Program-made: the position numbers and the translations under genes
Shown here: positions 4,798 to 10,169 of the stretch, one piece after another
Layout: every line of letters starts with the position of its first letter
Numbering within the stretch: the stretch's first letter is position 1
Source: RPQK01 sp041946865
GTDB taxonomy: Bacteria > Acidobacteriota > UBA6911 > RPQK01
NCBI GenBank assembly: GCA_041946865.1
Contig: JBHGBF010000205.1
Coordinates: 1 to 10,169, forward strand
Direction: 5' to 3'
Length of the DNA stretch: 10,169 nt
Notes under the pieces: model-generated
Seen by the model: only the letters and a program-made list of their open reading frames with translations
What the model was told of the DNA's origin: nothing
The model's database searches: none

Positions 4798-5949
4798 ATG
4801 CGGTTTCTGGTTTTCATCGCCATCGTTTTTTCGGTTTACGGGTCGGCTAACTACTACGTGTTCGTGCGGGGGCGGCTGTTTTTTCCGGCGGGTTCCAGGG
4901 CCGGAAGCATCTATCTCCCGGTTTTCCTTGTCGTGGCTCTCGCCTATCCCGTTGGACGGATGATCGAACGGTACATAATCAACGCCGCCACGGGAACGCT
5001 GGTCGGGGTCGGGAGTATCTGGCTGGCTGCGCTGCTTTACTTCGTCCTGTCGCTCGGCGTAATCGATCTTACGCGGGCGGTACTGAGCCTGGCCGGTTTC
5101 CAGCTGCCTGGCGCCGGGTCTCCCGCGGCCCGCGCCACTGCAGTTGCCGTCTGTTCACTGATCTTCCTGGCCCTCGCGGCCGGCACGATCAACGGAAGGA
5201 GCCCCCGGCTGCGAACCATCGAGATCGAGATCCCCCTGAAGGGGCGTCCGGCGCCCAGCCTTCCGAATCCGCTGTCAGTGGCTATGGCGTCGGACATCCA
5301 CATCGGAAACACCATGGGCCCCGAGAGACTGGGCCGCATCACGGACCTGCTCAGCTCGACCAGCCCGGACCTGGTCCTACTGGTCGGAGATATCGTCGAC
5401 GAAGACATGGGCCCGGTCTTGAAAAGGGACCTGGGCAGGAAGCTGCTTCAGATCCGGTCACGGCTGGGGGTCTTCGCGGTCACCGGAAACCACGAGTACA
5501 TCGGCGGCGTGGAAGAAGCGTGCCGCTACCTCGCCGACCATCACGTTCGGATTCTTCGGGATGAATTTGTCGAGGTGGCAGGACTCTGGATCATCGGGCG
5601 AGAGGACTTGAGTATCCGCTGGGGGCCGGGACGCGACCGCGCAGCTTTGTCCACCTTGATCGAGCGGGCGAAACCGAAAGGGCCGGTCATTGTGCTCGAT
5701 CATCAGCCTTTTCACCTCGAACAGACCGCCGAATCGGGGATCGATCTTCAGCTTTCGGGGCACACGCACCATGGACAACTATGGCCGCTGAATTTCATTA
5801 CCGGGCTGATCTACGAAAAAGACTGGGGCTACCTGCGCAAAGCCGGCACTCAGTACTACGTTTCCTGCGGCGCCGGTACCTGGGGGACGCCGGTGCGCAC
5901 CAGCAGCCGGCCAGAGGTGTTGCTGATACGCCTGAGGTTCACGCCATAA
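4798..5949 (+). CDS. Membrane-anchored metallophosphoesterase
   Basis: Calcineurin-like metallophosphoesterase on an N-terminal membrane module. Hydrophobic segments at residues ~1-22, 38-58, 70-92 and 111-131 suggest four transmembrane helices; the catalytic domain spans ~155-380. All metal-binding motifs are present: SDIH (D166, H168), GDIVD (D198), GNHE (N231, H232), an LDHQP histidine (H302) and SGHTHHGQ (H322, H324). The arrangement resembles YaeI/YkuE-type phosphodiesterases, some of which act on lipid-linked or UDP-linked phosphates, but the substrate here is unknown. The ATG at 4798 is the first start after an in-frame stop at 4768; no clear Shine-Dalgarno is seen. Monocistronic; its end faces the convergent acetyltransferase gene 59 nt away. 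Confidence 0.92.
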   Translation: MRFLVFIAIVFSVYGSANYYVFVRGRLFFPAGSRAGSIYLPVFLVVALAYPVGRMIERYIINAATGTLVGVGSIWLAALLYFVLSLGVIDLTRAVLSLAGFQLPGAGSPAARATAVAVCSLIFLALAAGTINGRSPRLRTIEIEIPLKGRPAPSLPNPLSVAMASDIHIGNTMGPERLGRITDLLSSTSPDLVLLVGDIVDEDMGPVLKRDLGRKLLQIRSRLGVFAVTGNHEYIGGVEEACRYLADHHVRILRDEFVEVAGLWIIGREDLSIRWGPGRDRAALSTLIERAKPKGPVIVLDHQPFHLEQTAESGIDLQLSGHTHHGQLWPLNFITGLIYEKDWGYLRKAGTQYYVSCGAGTWGTPVRTSSRPEVLLIRLRFTP

Positions 5950-5950
5950 G

Positions 5951-5988
5951 GCCCGCACAGTCCAAGGAGCAGCTGCGTGCGCGCGGGC
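5951..5988. terminator. Possible bidirectional hairpin between convergent genes
   Basis: GCCCGC at 5951-5956 can pair with GCGGGC at 5983-5988 in the 59-nt gap between the convergent metallophosphoesterase and acetyltransferase genes. The loop is long and there is no T-tract on either strand, so the terminator reading rests mainly on position. Confidence 0.22.
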
Positions 5989-6008
5989 TGCGGCGGCAAA
6001 GCACGGCC

Positions 6009-6512
6009 CTACGGATTGACTCGCAGGCCATAGTAAAGATGGCTGTACTCCTGGCCGTCAAAATCGGCGACTCGGGGCAGCTCGCCCCACTTTTCGAATC
6101 CCAATTTTTCCAGCAGCCGGATACTGCCGACGTTGACGTCGAGCAGGATGGCCACCAGGCTCTTGATGCCTCGGCTCCGGCTCTCTTCCACGACGTGCGC
6201 GACCAACCGGGCGCCGATGCCCTGGCGCCGGAAATCCTCGTGAATGTAGTAGCTGATCTCCGCCGTAAAGCGAAGCGCCATGCGCCCGGGTCGATAGGGA
6301 CTCAGGCTGCACCAGCCGACGACCATGCCCCCCGTTTCGGCGACAAAGACCGGGAACCGCGCCGCAGTGTGACCGGCCAGCCACTCCTTTCTGCTCTCCA
6401 CCGAAACCGGAGTCAGCTCGGCGGTCGCCTTCCTCAGCGCGACTGCCTGGTTATAGATTTCCACTATGGCCGGAAGGTCCGCTGCTTCGGCGATTCGAAA
6501 GTTCACTGACAT
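6009..6512 (-). CDS. GNAT acetyltransferase, phosphinothricin-acetyltransferase-like
   Basis: Acetyl-CoA-dependent N-acetyltransferase of 167 residues, the usual length of the Pat/YncA branch of GNAT proteins. The start MSVNFRIAEAADLPAIVEIYNQAV is the classic first strand and helix of that branch. Motif A with the acetyl-CoA pyrophosphate loop is YIHEDFRRQGIGARLV (residues ~89-104). Motif B is NVGSIRLLEKLGFEKWGEL (~127-145). Relatives acetylate phosphinothricin, methionine sulfoximine or other small amines; the natural substrate cannot be told from sequence. The gene is divergent from the tricorn homologue (100-nt spacer) and convergent with the metallophosphoesterase. No convincing Shine-Dalgarno precedes the ATG. 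Confidence 0.92.
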   Translation of the reverse strand: MSVNFRIAEAADLPAIVEIYNQAVALRKATAELTPVSVESRKEWLAGHTAARFPVFVAETGGMVVGWCSLSPYRPGRMALRFTAEISYYIHEDFRRQGIGARLVAHVVEESRSRGIKSLVAILLDVNVGSIRLLEKLGFEKWGELPRVADFDGQEYSHLYYGLRVNP

Positions 6513-6580
6513 GGCTTTCAGGGCCTATCCTGCACCGGATTGGTCCTTGAGGACAACCGGAAAGGGCTCTGTCACTGTCG

Positions 6581-6589
6581 TGGTATGAT
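6581..6589 (+). promoter_or_regulatory. Candidate extended -10 promoter for the tricorn gene
   Basis: TGGTATGAT fits an extended -10 element (TGn plus TATGAT), 23 nt before the start codon, in the 100-nt spacer between divergent genes. No good -35 is spaced at 16-18 nt, which extended -10 promoters tolerate. The transcript would begin about 6596, just before the GGAGG ribosome binding site at 6604-6608. Confidence 0.35.
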
Positions 6590-6612
6590 CCGCGTATTCC
6601 AACGGAGGATCC

Positions 6613-9600
6613 ATGAGAGCAAGATCGTGGTGGCACGCGTTGATATCAGGCAGTTGGTTGGCCGCTCTGGCGGCCAGTCAGCTTCTGGCAGTGAACGTCA
6701 AGGACACCCGGCTCCTCAGCCAGCCGGCAATCAGCAAGTCGCACATCGCCTTTGTCTATGCCGGAGACATCTGGGTCTGCAACCTGGATGGGAGCGGAGC
6801 TCGAGCGCTGACGACTCATGAGGGCCCGGAATCGAACCCGCATTTCTCTCCGGGTGGCGCCCTGATTGCCTTTAGCGGGTCCTATGACGGAAACACGGAC
6901 GTCTACGTGGTACCGGTCGATGGCGGGGTTCCCAAGCGGTTGACATGGCATCCCGGCAATGACACGGTGCAGGGCTTCACGCCGGACGGGAAGGCAGTTC
7001 TGTTCTCTTCCCCGCGGGCGGTTTACAGCGCTCGTTACACCCAGCTGTACACGGTCGACCTGAATGGAAACTTCCCGGAGCAGCTGAAGATTCCCCACGC
7101 GGTGCGTGGTTCCTATTCCCCCGACGGGGCTCAGCTGGCATACAACCCGCTCTATGACGCCTTTACCCAGTGGAAGCATTACCGTGGCGGAACGGTCTCG
7201 ACAGTGTCGATCTTCCGCTTCAGCGACTATTCGGTCCACAACATCCCGCAACCGGCAGGACGCTGTAACGACGTCCAGCCCCGCTGGATGGGCGACACGA
7301 TTTACTTCCGCTCCGACCGCAACGGCGAGTTCAACCTTTTCTCCTATGACGTCAAAACCAAGGCGGTCAAGCAGCTGACCGGCTACACCGATTTTCCAGT
7401 TCTGGATCTCGCGGCCGGGGACAACCGACTCATTTACGAGCAGGCGGGTTACCTGCATCTGTACGATCCGGGGTCAGGCAAGAGCCGGCGGTTGACGATC
7501 GCTGTTCCGGCGGATCTGCTCGAAGTACGCCCGAGGTACGTCAAAGGCTTTCGTTACATCCGCGGCGGTTCTCTGTCTCCTTCCGGCGCCCGCGCGGCCC
7601 TCGAGTTTCGGGGGGAGATCGTGACGGTTCCTGCCGAAAAGGGCGATTTCCGCAATCTGACTCAGACTCCGGGCGTGCATGAGCGCTCGCCCGCCTGGTC
7701 ACCGGACGGCAGAAGCGTGGCGTACTTTTCCGAGGAATCGGGTGAATACGAGCTGCACATCCGCAACCAGGACGGCAAGGGCGAGGTGCGGAAACTGAAG
7801 CTTTCCGGCGCGGGTTTCTACGAATCACTGCTCTGGTCGCCCGACAGCCGAAAGCTTTCCTTTGCCGACAATTCCTGGAGCCTGTACTGGCTCGACGTCG
7901 ACAAGGGAACAGTCAAGAAAATCGCCTCGGAGTACCTCTACGGACCGGGACGAGCCCGGAACGTTTACAGCGCCTGGTCGCCTGACTCCAACTGGATTGC
8001 CTACACGCTCGGAGGCAAGTCTTACATCCAGACCGTTTACGTCTATTCGCTCGAGCAGGACAAGTCCTTCCAGATCACGGACGGGCTCAGTGACGCCACC
8101 GAGCCGGTCTTCGACGAGGGAGGAAAGTATTTCTACTTTTTCGCCTCGACGGACGCGGGTCCCGGACGGCAGTGGTTTGACATGTCGAACGCGGATGTCC
8201 GAGTCACCCGGTCCATTTATCTGGCGGTCCTCCAGAAGGACATTCCCTCCCCACTGGCCAAGGAAAGCGATGAGGAGAAAGGCAGCGAGGCCGACAAGAA
8301 GCCGGAGAAACCCGCAGAGAAGACCGACGAGAAAGCCTCCGGCGACAAGCCGAAGGACGCCGTGCTGCGAATCGATCTCGAGGGCATTCAATTCCGCATC
8401 GTCGCTCTGCCGCTGCCGGCGGGAGAGTATGCCAGCCTGCAGGCCGGGGCGGAAGGGCAGATTTATTACCTGGAGTCCTTGCCTGTCGTCCAGCCTCTTC
8501 AGGGCCAGCAAGGACCTCCTCCGGCCCGTTACTCCCTCCACAAGTACGACCTCAAAAAGCGCAAGGACGACACGATCATCGGCCGGCTGAACGGCTACTC
8601 CCTATCCTTGAATAACAAGAGAATCATGTATTCAACTCCGGATGCCCTGTTCATCACGGATCTGGCCGAGAAGATCGAACCGGGCAAAGGCAAGGTGAAC
8701 ACTGACAGCGTTGAAGTCCGGATTGACCCGAGATCGGAATGGAACCAGATGTTCGAGGAGGTCTGGAGAATCAACCGCGACTACTTCTACGATCCCAACA
8801 TGCACGGCGCCGACTGGCCGGCAATGCGCGAGAGGTACCGGGTGTTTCTGCCGGATGTGGCCTGCCGAAACGACCTGAACCGGGTCCTGACCTGGATGTG
8901 CAGCGAGTTGGCCGTCGGTCACCACCGGGTCGGCGGCGGCGACTTCCTCTACCAGCCCAAGGCCGTGCCGGGAGGCCTGCTCGGAGCCGACTATTCGATT
9001 GAGAACGGGCGGTATCGGTTCAAGAAAGCCTACGGGGGGCTCAACTGGAACCCGGAGCTTCAATCGCCGCTGACCGCCCCCGGTGTCAGCGTGGTGGCGG
9101 GCGAATACCTGCTGGCGGTCCAGGGACGGGACCTCAGGCCGCCCGCCAACATCTATAGTTTCTTTGAAAACACAGCAGGCAAACTGATTGAAATCACAGT
9201 CGGCCCGAATCCGGACGGCTCTGGCTCGCGGACTGTTTCGGTTGTTCCGATCGCCAACGAGTACGGCCTGCGCAACCGCGACTGGGTCGAAGGAAATCTC
9301 CATAAAGTCGAAGAAGCGACGGGCGGACGCGTCGCTTACGTGTACGTCCCGAACACGTCGACAATGGGCCACACTTACTTCAAGCGCTACTTCTTCCCCC
9401 AGGCTTACAAAGAGGCGATTATCATCGACGAACGGTTCAACGGGGGCGGCCAGGTCGCCGACTACTACATCGATTGGCTGAGGAAACCGTTCATCAGCTA
9501 CTGGGCCATGCGATATGGAGCTGATCTGAAGACCCCAAGCGCCTCTATTCAGGGCCCGAAGGTCATGCTGATCGATGAAACCGCCGGGTCGGGAGGAGAT

Positions 9601-9951
9601 CTTCTGCCCTGGATGTTCCGTAAGTTCCAGCTGGGCAAGCTGATCGGGAAACGAACGTGGGGAGGTCTTGTAGGCATCCTCGGGTTCCCGGTCCTGATGG
9701 ACGGCGGAATGGTGACGGCGCCAAATCTGGCGATCTGGACGGAAGACGGCTGGGTTGTAGAAAACGAAGGTGTGCCGCCCGACATCGAAGTCGAACAGAC
9801 ACCGGCCGACGTGATTCAAGGACGGGATCCTCAGCTGGAGAGGGCAATCCAGGAGGTCATGGACCAGCTGAAGAAGAACCCGCACGCGCAGCCGAAGCGG
9901 CCGCCCTATCCGGTCAGAGTCAAACCGGCGCCGGCAAAGCGGGTGAGCTGA
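6613..9951 (+). CDS. Tricorn protease homologue, exported
   Basis: Large serine protease (1112 residues, S41-type) thought to degrade peptides in a multimeric cage. An N-terminal hydrophobic stretch (WHALISGSWLAALAASQLLA) after basic residues looks like a signal peptide, so it probably acts outside the cytoplasm. Residues ~40-330 and ~330-720 form two beta-propellers with repeated SPDG/SPDS blade motifs; a Lys/Glu-rich insert (~550-590) interrupts the second. C1, PDZ and C2 domains follow. Catalytic residues: H770 (ELAVGHHRVGGGD), nucleophile S993 (DETAGSGGD) and probably E1050 (VVENEGVPPDIEV). The position equivalent to archaeal tricorn Ser745 is Gly769. The conserved RDPQLERAI follows, and a basic proline-rich tail ends the protein. 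The ATG has GGAGG 4 nt upstream. Tricorn homologues are common in Acidobacteriota. Confidence 0.95.
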   Translation: MRARSWWHALISGSWLAALAASQLLAVNVKDTRLLSQPAISKSHIAFVYAGDIWVCNLDGSGARALTTHEGPESNPHFSPGGALIAFSGSYDGNTDVYVVPVDGGVPKRLTWHPGNDTVQGFTPDGKAVLFSSPRAVYSARYTQLYTVDLNGNFPEQLKIPHAVRGSYSPDGAQLAYNPLYDAFTQWKHYRGGTVSTVSIFRFSDYSVHNIPQPAGRCNDVQPRWMGDTIYFRSDRNGEFNLFSYDVKTKAVKQLTGYTDFPVLDLAAGDNRLIYEQAGYLHLYDPGSGKSRRLTIAVPADLLEVRPRYVKGFRYIRGGSLSPSGARAALEFRGEIVTVPAEKGDFRNLTQTPGVHERSPAWSPDGRSVAYFSEESGEYELHIRNQDGKGEVRKLKLSGAGFYESLLWSPDSRKLSFADNSWSLYWLDVDKGTVKKIASEYLYGPGRARNVYSAWSPDSNWIAYTLGGKSYIQTVYVYSLEQDKSFQITDGLSDATEPVFDEGGKYFYFFASTDAGPGRQWFDMSNADVRVTRSIYLAVLQKDIPSPLAKESDEEKGSEADKKPEKPAEKTDEKASGDKPKDAVLRIDLEGIQFRIVALPLPAGEYASLQAGAEGQIYYLESLPVVQPLQGQQGPPPARYSLHKYDLKKRKDDTIIGRLNGYSLSLNNKRIMYSTPDALFITDLAEKIEPGKGKVNTDSVEVRIDPRSEWNQMFEEVWRINRDYFYDPNMHGADWPAMRERYRVFLPDVACRNDLNRVLTWMCSELAVGHHRVGGGDFLYQPKAVPGGLLGADYSIENGRYRFKKAYGGLNWNPELQSPLTAPGVSVVAGEYLLAVQGRDLRPPANIYSFFENTAGKLIEITVGPNPDGSGSRTVSVVPIANEYGLRNRDWVEGNLHKVEEATGGRVAYVYVPNTSTMGHTYFKRYFFPQAYKEAIIIDERFNGGGQVADYYIDWLRKPFISYWAMRYGADLKTPSASIQGPKVMLIDETAGSGGDLLPWMFRKFQLGKLIGKRTWGGLVGILGFPVLMDGGMVTAPNLAIWTEDGWVVENEGVPPDIEVEQTPADVIQGRDPQLERAIQEVMDQLKKNPHAQPKRPPYPVRVKPAPAKRVS

Positions 9952-10030
9952 GGGAATCGACGCATAAGCGCTACTCTGGGGTGAGCAACCAGGGGCCAAG
10001 GGAGTTTCTTTCGTTCGCAAACGCAAGGGC

Positions 10031-10047
10031 CGCCGGCAGGGCCGGCG
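10031..10047. other. GC-rich hairpin
   Basis: CGCCGG and CCGGCG pair around a 5-nt loop in the non-coding sequence after the tricorn gene. There is no T-tract. Confidence 0.4.
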
Positions 10048-10096
10048 AGCACTGCTCCGGAAATGCGATCGGCCGTGCGGGCAGGCTTTTATCGTG

Positions 10097-10124
10097 GCCG
10101 GACTCTCCAGCTCCAGAGTCCGGC
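10097..10124. terminator. Strong hairpin downstream of the tricorn gene
   Basis: A perfect 10-bp stem, GCCGGACTCT with AGAGTCCGGC, encloses an 8-nt loop about 145 nt after the tricorn stop codon. It is stable enough to terminate transcription or protect the message, but no T-tract follows, so intrinsic termination is uncertain. It may equally be one unit of a palindromic intergenic repeat. Confidence 0.4.
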
Positions 10125-10127
10125 AGC

Positions 10128-10163
10128 CCCGGCCGCTTTTGGCCGGGCTCTCGCGAGCCCGGC
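10128..10163. repeat. Overlapping GC-rich palindromes at the window end
   Basis: Two competing hairpins share an arm: CCCGGCC (10128-10134) with GGCCGGG (10141-10147), and GCCGGGCTC (10142-10150) with GAGCCCGGC (10155-10163) around a TCGC loop. Both cannot form together. With the hairpins just upstream this makes a cluster of at least four within 135 nt of otherwise featureless sequence, running into the window edge. Confidence 0.55.
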
Positions 10164-10169
10164 AACCGG

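Noticed and set aside
5781..6509. Plus-strand frame of 242 codons
   Set aside because: It overlaps the end of the metallophosphoesterase and is antisense to the GNAT gene; both of those have full sets of family motifs.
6547..6552. TTGAGG as -35 of the tricorn gene
   Set aside because: It is 31 nt from the TATGAT box, far beyond normal spacing.
8632..10026. Minus-strand frame of 464 codons
   Set aside because: Antisense shadow of the high-GC tricorn gene; no recognisable domain.

Overview
The window looks like a high-GC bacterial chromosome. A secreted tricorn-type protease, a membrane-anchored metallophosphoesterase and an IS630-type transposase together suggest an Acidobacteriota-like organism, but this is inference: there is no rRNA or other marker here.

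The window splits into two unlike parts. The left ~4.8 kb is a rearranged accessory region. From left to right it holds: (i) an IS630-family transposase on the minus strand (94-1089) with an intact DDE triad but a missing N-terminus; (ii) a partial attC-like arm in inverted orientation (1131-1180) and a truncated BrnT-like toxin gene (1180-1353); (iii) a degraded integron cassette array in minus orientation, with two full-length 91-bp attC sites (1384-1474, 2110-2200) and three half sites (1782-1811, 2004-2026, 2825-2851), carrying a small unknown gene and a DUF4160/DUF2442 gene pair; (iv) two copies of a palindromic element with perfect 27-bp arms (1571-1649, 2863-2951); (v) a type II (probably II-C) CRISPR-Cas remnant on the plus strand, made of the last ~185 codons of cas9 followed 2 nt later by a full-length cas1 with its catalytic residues. 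No integron integrase, cas2, CRISPR array or tracrRNA is visible. The second palindrome sits exactly where the half attC stops and the cas9 fragment begins, so it marks the junction of two decayed systems.

The right ~5.4 kb is ordinary, well-spaced coding sequence: a metallophosphoesterase with four N-terminal membrane segments (4798-5949, plus), a convergent GNAT acetyltransferase (6009-6512, minus), and divergently from it a 1112-residue exported tricorn protease homologue (6613-9951, plus). GC-rich hairpins follow it to the window end.

The left part is best read as a mobile-DNA graveyard: cassette recombination supplied toxin-like and small unknown genes, and a CRISPR locus was cut down to cas9 tail plus cas1. 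The right genes look like stable chromosomal genes with no clear functional link to each other.
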